Below are positions 44,599-52,782 of a stretch of DNA of 64,000 bases, in pieces. Position 1 is the stretch's first letter, and every line of letters begins with the position of its first letter. Origin of the DNA: an uncultured Erysipelotrichaceae bacterium (GTDB lineage Bacteria; Bacillota_I; Bacilli_A; Erysipelotrichales; Erysipelotrichaceae); contig CANDJN010000003.1 of NCBI GenBank assembly GCA_947385085.1, positions 46,675-110,674 of the forward strand. The letters are read 5' to 3'. Under the pieces are notes generated by a model that was given only the letters and a program-made list of their open reading frames with translations, ran no database searches and was not told the origin of the DNA. The position numbers and the translations under genes were made by a program.

Positions 44599-45302
44599 TT
44601 CAGCCCTCCATAGCGTCTTTCGCGCTCGTTATATTCATCAATTGCGCGATCTAACTCCTGTTCATCAAAATCCGGCCAAGCAACAGGAGTGAAAATAAAC
44701 TCCGAATAAGCATTTTGCCAAAGCAGAAAATTGGATAAACGCAGTTCGCCACTTGTGCGAATCATCAGATCCACATCAGGTAAATCTTTACTCATCATAT
44801 AAGTGCCGAATTGTTCTTCATCAATATCCAAATCCACACGCTTTGCCAGAACATCTTCCGCAAAATGTTTTGCGGCTAATGTGATTTCTCTGCGACCTCC
44901 GTAATTAACGGCCAATGAAAGGATCAGGCCGGTGTTGTTTTTCGTTTGTTCTGTCGCCGTAAGGATCACATTTCTTGTATCCTCAGGAAAACGCTCAATT
45001 TCACCAAGAAAACGCACTTGAATATTATTTGCCATTAATTCTGCCATATAGCGGCGAAAAAAGAACCGCGGCAGCTTACATAAATAATCCACCTCATCCT
45101 CCGGGCGTTTCCAGTTTTCCGTTGAAAAAGCATAAACCGTTAGTGCCTTTACCCCTCGCTTATTGCACGCAATAGCAATGGCTCGGATCGTTTGCGCTCC
45201 CTGTTTATGTCCGGCTGTTCGCGGCAAGCCCCGCTGTTTCGCCCAGCGGCCATTGCCATCCATAATAATCGCAATATGCGCCGGAATCTTTTTCTCATCC
45301 AT
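44595..45302 (-). CDS. uppS: Undecaprenyl diphosphate synthase UppS
   Basis: Cis-prenyltransferase (235 residues) that makes the C55 lipid carrier for peptidoglycan. The catalytic start is IIMDGNGRWAK, followed by FSTENWKRPEDEV and RTSGELRLSNFLLWQ. The second of two close ATG codons (45302) is used: it is in frame and seven bases from AGGAGG, while the first ends quickly at a stop. First gene after an inter-operon hairpin. Confidence 0.97.
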   Translation of the reverse strand: MDEKKIPAHIAIIMDGNGRWAKQRGLPRTAGHKQGAQTIRAIAIACNKRGVKALTVYAFSTENWKRPEDEVDYLCKLPRFFFRRYMAELMANNIQVRFLGEIERFPEDTRNVILTATEQTKNNTGLILSLAVNYGGRREITLAAKHFAEDVLAKRVDLDIDEEQFGTYMMSKDLPDVDLMIRTSGELRLSNFLLWQNAYSEFIFTPVAWPDFDEQELDRAIDEYNERERRYGGLK

Positions 45303-45315
45303 CCATTTTCCTCCT

Positions 45316-45341
45316 AAAAAGAGAACCCACAAAGGTGGGTT
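45316..45341 (-). terminator. Hairpin between frr and uppS
   Basis: AACCCAC and GTGGGTT form a seven-pair stem around CTTT, followed by CTCTTTTTA on the minus strand, just before the uppS ribosome binding site. It may partly terminate the pyrH-frr transcript and lower flow into uppS. Confidence 0.65.
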
Positions 45342-45369
45342 GTCTAAATTCATTCTAAAAAGCTATGAT

Positions 45370-45912
45370 TTATACTGACATAATATCCTTGCATTTCTCA
45401 TCAATAATCGCATCGATTTTTTTTGTAAACTTATCAGTAGCTTTTTGAATATCTTCCTGAGCCTGTTTTTTCAAATCTTCCGTTAATTCATTGTCCTTCT
45501 TTGCGCCGTTTAAGGCATCACGGCGGATATTGCGAACGGCAATCTTCGCGTCTTCCCCCATCTTATGTGCTTCCTTGCTTAAATCCTTTCGGCGATCCTC
45601 AGTCAATGCCGGAATCATAATGCGAATGGCTTGTCCATCGTTTTGAGGAACCAAGCCCAAATCTGCCATGGCAATCGCACGCTCCACTTCTTTCAGCATA
45701 TTGCGATCAAACGGTTTTACCATTAATTGGCGACCTTCTACCACTGAAATGCTGGATAGCTGATTCAGCGGTGTCATCGAACCGTAATACTCCAACTCCA
45801 CTCGATCCAAGATCGTCGGATTGGCTCTGCCGGTACGAATTGTTTTCAAATTACTTTCCAATGCCTCTACCGCCTTATTCATTTTCTCATTCATTACATC
45901 CATGTAGCTCAT
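45370..45912 (-). CDS. frr: Ribosome recycling factor
   Basis: Splits post-termination ribosomes together with EF-G (180 residues). The three-helix bundle ends with DAKIAVRNIRRDALNGAKK, and RTGRANPTILDRVEL is near the start. GGAAGGTAAATAGT precedes the ATG at 45912; the pyrH stop ends two bases upstream. Confidence 0.96.
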   Translation of the reverse strand: MSYMDVMNEKMNKAVEALESNLKTIRTGRANPTILDRVELEYYGSMTPLNQLSSISVVEGRQLMVKPFDRNMLKEVERAIAMADLGLVPQNDGQAIRIMIPALTEDRRKDLSKEAHKMGEDAKIAVRNIRRDALNGAKKDNELTEDLKKQAQEDIQKATDKFTKKIDAIIDEKCKDIMSV

Positions 45913-45913
45913 A

Positions 45914-46627
45914 CTATTTACCTTCCTTTGATATTGTTGTTCCGCTGACATCCTCACGAACGGCTTTTATGATATTTCCGGGTTCGTTCATGTTAAACAC
46001 AACCAGATCAATCTCATTATCCATACACATGCTGGTGGCTGTCGTATCCATCACCTGTAAGCCTTCCCGAATCAAATCCATGTAGGATAGCGTGTCATAT
46101 TTTACAGCATCCGGATGCGTCTTCGGATCGGCATTGTAAACACCGTCTACACCATTTTTCGCCATTAAAATCACATCTGCTTTAATCTCACTGGCCCGCA
46201 ATGCCGCAGTCGTGTCGGTTGAGAAGTAAGGATTGCCCGTACCGGCACCGAAGATGACAATTCGTCCCTTTTCCAAATGACGCAAGGCACGTCTTACAAT
46301 AAAGGGCTCCGCGACTTTCTGCATTTCCACCGCAGTTTGAACACGCGTTGCAACACCTTCCTTTTCCAATGCGCTTTGCACCGCCAAAGCATTGATGACA
46401 GTCGCCAGCATTCCCATATAATCTGCCTGTACTCGTTCGATTCCCATCTGTTCGGCAATCTTACCGCGAATGAAATTTCCCCCGCCAACGACAATGGCTA
46501 AATCCACTCCCAATTCATGAACCTCTTTTAACTCTTTTGCCAAATTGGCCAAAACAGTTGGATCAAATGAATTACCATTTGCGGACAATGCTTCGCCACT
46601 CAACTTTAACAGCACGCGTTTATACAT
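45914..46627 (-). CDS. pyrH: UMP kinase PyrH
   Basis: Hexameric kinase that converts UMP to UDP (237 residues) with the amino-acid-kinase fold. KRVLLKLSGEAL, VVGGGNFIRG and the C-terminal MDTTATSMCMDN motif are visible. The ATG at 46627 follows AAGGTGG; 39 upstream in-frame codons are hydrophobic without a site and are rejected. Pairs with frr in the usual order. Confidence 0.96.
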   Translation of the reverse strand: MYKRVLLKLSGEALSANGNSFDPTVLANLAKELKEVHELGVDLAIVVGGGNFIRGKIAEQMGIERVQADYMGMLATVINALAVQSALEKEGVATRVQTAVEMQKVAEPFIVRRALRHLEKGRIVIFGAGTGNPYFSTDTTAALRASEIKADVILMAKNGVDGVYNADPKTHPDAVKYDTLSYMDLIREGLQVMDTTATSMCMDNEIDLVVFNMNEPGNIIKAVREDVSGTTISKEGK

Positions 46628-46825
46628 ATTTTCAACCACCTTACTCGCATTAAGCGACCTCTTATAGATTTCATATACATTATAAAGAAAAAGCACAGTA
46701 AAGGAAAGTAAAATTTTCATTTTCTCATGTTTTTTTGATGTCAAAGGCTGTTCAAAACAAGCCTTAATGAAGGTACACCTTTTACCATTTCCTTGTCACT
46801 CTACTCTTATGCATTAAAAGCAACG

Positions 46826-46853
46826 AAAAAAGTGCCTGTTTTTCAACAAGCAC
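46826..46853 (-). terminator. Terminator of rpsB-tsf
   Basis: GTGCTTGTT and AACAGGCAC form a nine-pair stem (one G-U) around GAAA, followed by six T, just after the tsf stop. Confidence 0.82.
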
Positions 46854-46863
46854 ATTTTATCCG

Positions 46864-47754
46864 CTATTTACCAAACGCCTGTGACATAACCTCTTCGGCA
46901 AAATTATCAGAGCGTTTTTCAATGCCTTCACCCACTAAATAACGGGTAAAGCTTACAACTTCCACGCCGGTTTCCTTTAGGTACTGAGCAACCTTCTGAT
47001 CCGGATTCAAGAAGAATTCCTGTTCAACCAAGCACAAATCCTTCAGATTCTTGGAAATCTTTCCTTCGATGATGCCAGCCAAAACCTTTTCCGGCTTGCT
47101 TGCCAGTTTCTCATCGTTTTTCACGATTTCCGTCTGTACCTTGCGCTCATGCTCTACCACTTCAACCGGCATGTCATTGCGAGTTACATACTGCGGTGCC
47201 ATACTTGCGATCTGCATTGCCAATTCCTTGGCAACCTTATCATCTGCCTTGCCTTTCAGCACAGCGAGTGCGGAAATGTTTCCACCCATGTGCATATAGC
47301 TGCCAAAAAATTCATCATCAGCCTTCTCAACAACAGCAAAGCGGCGCAATGTGATCTTCTCTCCGATCTTAGCGGTCGCATTGGTCAATTCATCCGCAAT
47401 GGTTGAGCCATTGCAGGATGCATTCATCGCATCTTCTAACGTTTCAGGCTTTGCGGCAAACAACGCTGCCTTAATATCATCCAACAGCTTTAAAAACTGT
47501 TCGTTTTTCGCTACAAAGTCCGTTTCGGAATTGACCTCAAAAATAACAGCGGTATTGCCTTCAACACCAACTCGTGTCAAGCCTTCTGCCGCAATGCGGT
47601 CAGATTTTTTTGCGGCTTTGGCAATTCCTTTTTCACGCAGCCAGTCAATGGCCTTATCCATATCACCGTCGCACTCTGTCAGGGCTTTTTTACAGTCCAT
47701 CATTCCGGCACCGGTGCGCTCACGCAATTCTTTTACATCTTTTGCGGTTACCAT
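46864..47754 (-). CDS. tsf: Elongation factor Ts
   Basis: Nucleotide exchange factor for EF-Tu (296 residues). The N-terminal UBA-like segment KELRERTGAGMMDCKKAL and the ETDFVAKNEQF motif are diagnostic. GGAGGATAAATC precedes the ATG. Co-transcribed with rpsB upstream and closed by a strong terminator. Confidence 0.97.
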   Translation of the reverse strand: MVTAKDVKELRERTGAGMMDCKKALTECDGDMDKAIDWLREKGIAKAAKKSDRIAAEGLTRVGVEGNTAVIFEVNSETDFVAKNEQFLKLLDDIKAALFAAKPETLEDAMNASCNGSTIADELTNATAKIGEKITLRRFAVVEKADDEFFGSYMHMGGNISALAVLKGKADDKVAKELAMQIASMAPQYVTRNDMPVEVVEHERKVQTEIVKNDEKLASKPEKVLAGIIEGKISKNLKDLCLVEQEFFLNPDQKVAQYLKETGVEVVSFTRYLVGEGIEKRSDNFAEEVMSQAFGK

Positions 47755-47781
47755 GATTTATCCTCCTATTGCTTATATTAC

Positions 47782-48753
47782 TTATTCTGCAGCTTTAGTT
47801 TCTGCATTGTCTGCCGATGCGGCTTCTTCCTTTTTGGTTTCGCTGCTTGCTTCTTCTTTCACCGGCGCTGCGTTTTCACGCTTTACAAACGGCTTGCCTT
47901 CACGGCGTCCGCCACGATTGCGATCAAAGTTATTACGACGATTACGGCGTTCTTCATTACGCTGACGACGACGGCGCTCATTCTCCGCAATCTGTTCCTC
48001 AACGTTTTGAATTACATCCTTCATTGTTACATCGACTTCGTTTTCATCAATGTTGTGTGCAACACTTAACAAGCCACCCTTGGCTTCCACAATCGCATCA
48101 GCCATTAATGTTGTGATCAGCTTAACGGAACGGTTGGCATCATCATTGGATGCGATTGGGTAATCAACCATTTCCGGATCGCAGTTCGTATCCACCATCG
48201 CAAATACCGGGATACCCAATTTCTTTGCTTCCGCAACCGCATTGTGTTCTTCCTTCGGGTCAATCACAAACAATGCATTCGGCAGCTTTTTCATCTCTTT
48301 AATTCCGCCCAAGAAGTTTTCCAGACGTGCCTTTTCTTTTTTGATTTGTGCAATTTCTTTCTTCGGGTAAACCTCTAAAATTCCACTGGCTTCCATTTCC
48401 TCAATTTCAACCAGTCGCTTCACACGCTTTTGAATCGTTCTGAAGTTCGTTAACAAACCTCCTAGCCAGCGCTGATTAACAAAGAAGGATCCGCTACGAA
48501 GCGCCTCTTCCACAACGCATGTCTGAGCCTGTTTTTTTGTACCGACAAACAAAACCTTACCACCGCGTTCCGCAATGTCCTTCATTGCGTTATATGCGAC
48601 CTCTAACTGCTCCTGGGTTTTTTCCAAATTGATAATGTAAACCCCGTTGCGGCTCGCATAGATGTTCGGTTTCATCTTCGGATTCCAGCGGCGGGTCTGA
48701 TGTCCAAAATGAACACCGGATTCCAACAGCTTTCTCATAGTTACAATTTGCAT
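47782..48753 (-). CDS. rpsB: 30S ribosomal protein S2 with long C-terminal tail
   Basis: Small-subunit ribosomal protein (323 residues). Residues 1-235 are a normal S2 (GVHFGHQTRRWNPKM, NQRWLGGLLTN, PDALFV-type NALFVIDPKEEH). Residues about 236-323 are an added tail: first an acidic linker, then an Arg/Asn-rich stretch (RRRRQRNEERRNRRNNFDRN), then Ala/Glu/Lys-rich to the end, probably disordered. The ATG at 48753 follows AGGAAATATAGC; upstream in-frame codons lie inside the leader and are rejected. Confidence 0.95.
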   Translation of the reverse strand: MQIVTMRKLLESGVHFGHQTRRWNPKMKPNIYASRNGVYIINLEKTQEQLEVAYNAMKDIAERGGKVLFVGTKKQAQTCVVEEALRSGSFFVNQRWLGGLLTNFRTIQKRVKRLVEIEEMEASGILEVYPKKEIAQIKKEKARLENFLGGIKEMKKLPNALFVIDPKEEHNAVAEAKKLGIPVFAMVDTNCDPEMVDYPIASNDDANRSVKLITTLMADAIVEAKGGLLSVAHNIDENEVDVTMKDVIQNVEEQIAENERRRRQRNEERRNRRNNFDRNRGGRREGKPFVKRENAAPVKEEASSETKKEEAASADNAETKAAE

Positions 48754-48885
48754 GCTATATTTCCTCGCTTTCCGTTCAACCTCCATCATTTCCGCTCAAC
48801 AGTAACCTTATCAACGCCTGCTTCGGCAAAAGGCACGGACTGTTGTATCCATGATGTGTGAATTGTGTGTACTCTACACACTGTT
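48754..48885 (-). promoter_or_regulatory. 5' leader of rpsB
   Basis: About 130 untranslated bases precede rpsB. GTGTGTAGAGTACACAC at the beginning forms a small hairpin, and GTGCCTTTTGCCGAAGCAGGC lies in the middle. Ribosomal protein leaders of this kind often bind the product, here S2. I cannot assign it to a known family by eye. Confidence 0.4.
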
Positions 48886-48889
48886 AGGT

Positions 48890-48898
48890 ATTATAACA
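48890..48898 (-). promoter_or_regulatory. Extended -10 promoter for rpsB-tsf
   Basis: TGTTATAAT on the minus strand, with a poor -35 box upstream. Confidence 0.55.
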
Positions 48899-48983
48899 CA
48901 TAATTCTACTCATAGAAACCCCCTAATTTCCAAAGTTTGCATACCAAGGCCTGTGCTTGCCTATAATCGAAATGATTTTATCA

Positions 48984-49030
48984 AACAAAAAAAGCGCAAG
49001 GAAGAAACCAATTGGATGATTCACTTGCAC
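48984..49030 (-). terminator. Terminator of the surface protein gene
   Basis: GTGCAAG and CTTGCGC form a stem (one G-U) enclosing a smaller AATT hairpin, followed by seven T on the minus strand, about 20 bases past the stop. Confidence 0.65.
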
Positions 49031-49052
49031 ATTGTTTCATAATTTCATCATG

Positions 49053-50303
49053 CTATTGTTTGATTCGGCGATAAAAAATACTGAAAACTTCTGAACCCAA
49101 AAGCATAAGCAGGAAAGCATAAAAGATTGGAATGTTGTCATAGCTAGTATTGCGAATGATGGAATCATCATTATCCTTTTTGGGTTTACTTGATCCGCTT
49201 TCGCCATCTGCTTTTGTATTGATGTCATCAATCACATTATCCAACGCATATTCTTCCTCATTTTGACGATAACCGCAAACGCTGCATTCCTTATGTCTAA
49301 GCCCTTTTTCATCCGCAGTAGCTTCTTTATTGATAATCCATTGAAAGGAATGATTCCCCGGTTCTGCTTTCGCACCGCATTCACACTCTTTCCAATGCCG
49401 GCTTTCATCACTCTCCCACGTTGTGCTGAAGTGATGCCCTGTCGCAGGAATCTTGGTTCCATTTTGTAATATGGCATGACAGTTTTTGCAGTAAACATCA
49501 CCAGTATACCCTTCCTCTGTACACGTAGGGTCTTTGGCATCCTTTATTTCTGTATCGTTATGATCACAAGATACAATAAAATTACCATTGCCATCATCTA
49601 CAGGCACAAAACCATCGACTAAATACTCCTTATCAGGCATCTTATCAAACTTACCGCCGGCAATAACCGGCTTTCCATAGTCTCCTTTTAATACCAAATT
49701 GAGACCATTGGCTACATAGTTACCGCCTTTGATCAACATATCGGTTTCAGTTATTGACATACCAAGAACAGCAACGCCATGAGAAGTGAAATTACCGCTT
49801 TCGATTGTCACATGAGCATTTTCATCACACCATAGCGCATAATATTGCGTTCCGGTAACATCTACATTGCGCAAAGTCACATTTGTCGCATTGTATATGT
49901 TAAAGCCACCCATTGCCGTGATATCCTCAATTACTACGCTATCAGTTTCTCCTTCATCTCCGACAAACAGCGCATAGGAGCCTCCCTTAGAATCCATAGA
50001 GCCGTTTTTTATGGTAAAATTCTTGCCTTGAAAAAAGAGTGTAAAATTATTCGATGAAATACAATTTCCACCCAAATCAATCGTTTTACCATCAACATCC
50101 AGCACACCTTGATCCGTCAAATCCATATCTGCCTGTACATGAATCGTTGTCACGGTTTCATCATTAACCGCCGCAACAAAATCATCCGGGCTAGAAACGT
50201 TTGCGGTTCCCTCCGCCGCATATACGTGAAAATATGATAATACAATCAATATGAATACAAATCCCATGACTGTGGTTGATTGAATATGCTTCCCTAATTT
50301 CAT
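49053..50303 (-). CDS. Secreted beta-helix surface protein with C-terminal membrane anchor
   Basis: A 416-residue exported protein. A signal peptide ends near VYAAEG (about 30). Residues 35-235 form a repeating strand pattern (IDLGG, FTIKNGSMDS, VVIEDITAMGG, VTLRNVDVTG, VTIESGNF, MLIKGGNY) typical of a right-handed parallel beta helix. Residues 240-345 hold Cys-rich repeats with the pattern CTEEGYTGDVYCKNC...PATGHHF and HWKECECGAK, common in gut Firmicutes surface proteins. A Ser/Lys/Asp linker leads to a C-terminal hydrophobic helix and basic tail (RRIKQ), but no LPxTG motif is present. It is probably anchored by this helix. Ligand unknown. AAGGGG precedes the ATG. Confidence 0.82.
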   Translation of the reverse strand: MKLGKHIQSTTVMGFVFILIVLSYFHVYAAEGTANVSSPDDFVAAVNDETVTTIHVQADMDLTDQGVLDVDGKTIDLGGNCISSNNFTLFFQGKNFTIKNGSMDSKGGSYALFVGDEGETDSVVIEDITAMGGFNIYNATNVTLRNVDVTGTQYYALWCDENAHVTIESGNFTSHGVAVLGMSITETDMLIKGGNYVANGLNLVLKGDYGKPVIAGGKFDKMPDKEYLVDGFVPVDDGNGNFIVSCDHNDTEIKDAKDPTCTEEGYTGDVYCKNCHAILQNGTKIPATGHHFSTTWESDESRHWKECECGAKAEPGNHSFQWIINKEATADEKGLRHKECSVCGYRQNEEEYALDNVIDDINTKADGESGSSKPKKDNDDSIIRNTSYDNIPIFYAFLLMLLGSEVFSIFYRRIKQ

Positions 50304-50572
50304 AAACTTGCCCCTTTTCTGTGATCTTACTTTCTGTGTCTTCTTTCCTTCTTATCGCTAATATTTAAGAAAAAATACGTTAATCCTTGATCTTTTACAA
50401 TATATGGATAAGTATAATTTAAGCTACTTTGACATGATTCCATAGTATCAAGATAACAGAAATTTATGCGCTTTACAAGTAAAACTCCATCTTTAACCGC
50501 TATCGCGTCAAAAATTATACATTAAGTACCTTTTTCATTCATTATCATATCATTTGATTTATAAGGTAATGC

Positions 50573-51496
50573 TTATTGATGATGCTTAGCCCGCGGATGT
50601 GCCTGTTGATAAACTTGCTTTAAACGGTTTTGTGATACGTGAACATAGATTTGCGTCGTCGATAACGAGCTGTGTCCCAACAATTCTTGTACTAAGCGCA
50701 AATCAGCGCCGTTGTCTAATAAATGCGTCGCAAAAGAATGACGGAACATATGCGGATGTATGTGAATGGGCATCGCCAAAGCATCCGCCTGTCTCTGCAT
50801 TAAATACTGTACACCGCGACTGGTGAGGCCCTTGCCTCTTTGATTAATAAAGACGATTCGATGCTTTTCACTGCCCATCCATTGTATGCGAACCTCGTTG
50901 AGATATCGTATTAAAAGCTCCTTCGCCAAATCATAAAAAGGAACGATGCGCTGCTTATCGCCTTTACCGGTGATATGTAGAATGCTATCATTAAAATCAA
51001 TATCCTCAATTTGTAAAGCCACAACCTCACTGACACGCAATCCACAAGCATACATGATTTCAAACATTGCACGATTGCGCAACCCCACCGGATCATTTAA
51101 ATCAAATCCTGATAAAAAGGTCTCCATTTCATCATAAAAAAGAAATTCGGGTATACGACGACTGATTTTGGGGCTTTTTACATATAAAAACGGATTTTCT
51201 TTCATTCCAATATATTCGTTCAGATAACGATACAAGGATCGAAGCGATGATAATTTACGGGCAATGCTGGTGTTTTTCAGTTGTCCCATCTGTCCCATGC
51301 GCATGCGTAAATCCGCAATGTAATTCATCACCACAATGCGATCCACATCGTCAAAGGAATCGATTCCCTCCTGTTGTAGAAACGTCATGAAATCGTCAAT
51401 ATCGCGTTCATAGGCTTGATGAGTATGTTTCGATCCGGTATTCAGCTGATCAATGTAGGCTAAGAAACGTTCCTTTTCTTCCTTCATTCGCTCCAT
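50573..51496 (-). CDS. xerC: Tyrosine recombinase XerC (CodV)
   Basis: Site-specific recombinase (307 residues) that resolves chromosome dimers at dif with a partner recombinase. The N-terminal SAM-like domain is at about 8-95. Catalytic residues are visible: Arg in CGLRVSE, Lys in TGKGDKQR, HMFRH (His and Arg), LLGHSS (His) and the Tyr in TQIYVHVS. It overlaps trmFO by 13 bases and follows topA-trmFO as in B. subtilis codV, so it is the housekeeping enzyme and not an element integrase. Confidence 0.93.
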   Translation of the reverse strand: MERMKEEKERFLAYIDQLNTGSKHTHQAYERDIDDFMTFLQQEGIDSFDDVDRIVVMNYIADLRMRMGQMGQLKNTSIARKLSSLRSLYRYLNEYIGMKENPFLYVKSPKISRRIPEFLFYDEMETFLSGFDLNDPVGLRNRAMFEIMYACGLRVSEVVALQIEDIDFNDSILHITGKGDKQRIVPFYDLAKELLIRYLNEVRIQWMGSEKHRIVFINQRGKGLTSRGVQYLMQRQADALAMPIHIHPHMFRHSFATHLLDNGADLRLVQELLGHSSLSTTQIYVHVSQNRLKQVYQQAHPRAKHHQ

Positions 51497-52782
51497 AGCT
51501 GTTTTACATCCTTAATCTGTTTTAACGCTTGTTGGGCCATTGCCTCCTTGCGCTCGTTCTTTTTTACCTTGCCGTTAAATTGCATCAATCCGAAATTAGC
51601 GTTCATCGGCTGAAAATAACGAGCATCGGCATGGGTGATATATTGAGCCATTGCGCCCATCATACACTGTGCCGACAATTCTATAGCATTCTTACCATGC
51701 ATCACATTAGCCATATTCAATCCTGCCAACAAGCCACTCGCCGCACTTTCAATATAACCCTCAACGCCGCACATCTGACCGGCAAAAAACAAGTCGTCAC
51801 GATCAATAAATTGATACGTGCAACGAAGCACCTTGGGAGCGCATAAATAGGAATTGCGATGCATGACACCATAGCGCACAATCGATACGTTTTCCAAGCC
51901 GGGGATGAGTGATATAATTCGTTTCTGTTCGCCCCATGTTAAATGCGTCTGAAATCCGACAATGTTATAAAGTGAACCAATCGCATTGTCCTGACGCAGT
52001 TGTACCACCGCATAGGGTCGAATGCCATCCGGCTTTTCCAAGCCAACCGGCTTCATCGGTCCAAACAACAGTGTTTTTTTACCGCGCCGCGCCATTTCTT
52101 CAAATGGCATACAGCCCTCAAAATATGTTTCTTCAAAATCATGTAGCTGTGTGACTTTTGCATGAATCAGTTCATTGTAAAAATGCTCAAATCCTTCTTT
52201 GGTCAGGGGGCAGTTAATGTAAGCTGCCTCGCCTTTATCATAGCGGCTTTTGATATATGCCTTATTAAAATCAATCGAGTCCTTTTCTACAATCGGAGCA
52301 GCGGCATCATAAAAATGAAAATAATCGGTTTGAACTAATTTCATAATTGCTTGACTCAGCGCATCCGATGTCAATGGTCCACTGGCAATGATCGTCGGTT
52401 CATCGGGAATGACGCTTACTTCCTCGCGAACAATTTCCACTAAAGGATGCTGCTCCAGCGTTGTTTGAATCGCTTGGGAAAAAGCGTGCCGATCTACCGC
52501 TAAAGCACTGCCGGCCGGAACACGATGGTTATCGGCGGCATGCATGATCAAAGAATCCAACTGCCGCATTTCCTCCTTCAATACACCAACCGCATTTTGC
52601 AGGGAGTTAGAACGCAGTGAATTGCTGCATACTAACTCCGCAAAGCCATCGCTATGATGAGCCGGAGTCATTTTATGCGGACGCATTTCATAAAGCGTAA
52701 CCGGAATGCCCCGATTTACTAGCTGCCATGTAGCTTCACAACCGGCCAAGCCAGCGCCAATCACCTTGACACGGAGCATCAT
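51484..52782 (-). CDS. trmFO: Folate-dependent tRNA uridine-54 C5-methyltransferase TrmFO
   Basis: Flavoenzyme (432 residues) that makes T54 in the T-loop of tRNA with methylene-tetrahydrofolate. The FAD-binding VIGAGLAGCEATWQL is at the start, followed by MRPHKMTPAHHSDGFAELVCSNSL and GQMCGVEGYIESAASGL. It starts inside the topA stop (overlap of four bases). Older name Gid. Confidence 0.96.
   Translation of the reverse strand: MMLRVKVIGAGLAGCEATWQLVNRGIPVTLYEMRPHKMTPAHHSDGFAELVCSNSLRSNSLQNAVGVLKEEMRQLDSLIMHAADNHRVPAGSALAVDRHAFSQAIQTTLEQHPLVEIVREEVSVIPDEPTIIASGPLTSDALSQAIMKLVQTDYFHFYDAAAPIVEKDSIDFNKAYIKSRYDKGEAAYINCPLTKEGFEHFYNELIHAKVTQLHDFEETYFEGCMPFEEMARRGKKTLLFGPMKPVGLEKPDGIRPYAVVQLRQDNAIGSLYNIVGFQTHLTWGEQKRIISLIPGLENVSIVRYGVMHRNSYLCAPKVLRCTYQFIDRDDLFFAGQMCGVEGYIESAASGLLAGLNMANVMHGKNAIELSAQCMMGAMAQYITHADARYFQPMNANFGLMQFNGKVKKNERKEAMAQQALKQIKDVKQLWSE

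Noticed and set aside
49053..50303. LPxTG sortase substrate
   Set aside because: The C-terminus has a hydrophobic helix and basic tail, but no LPxTG or clear variant before it.
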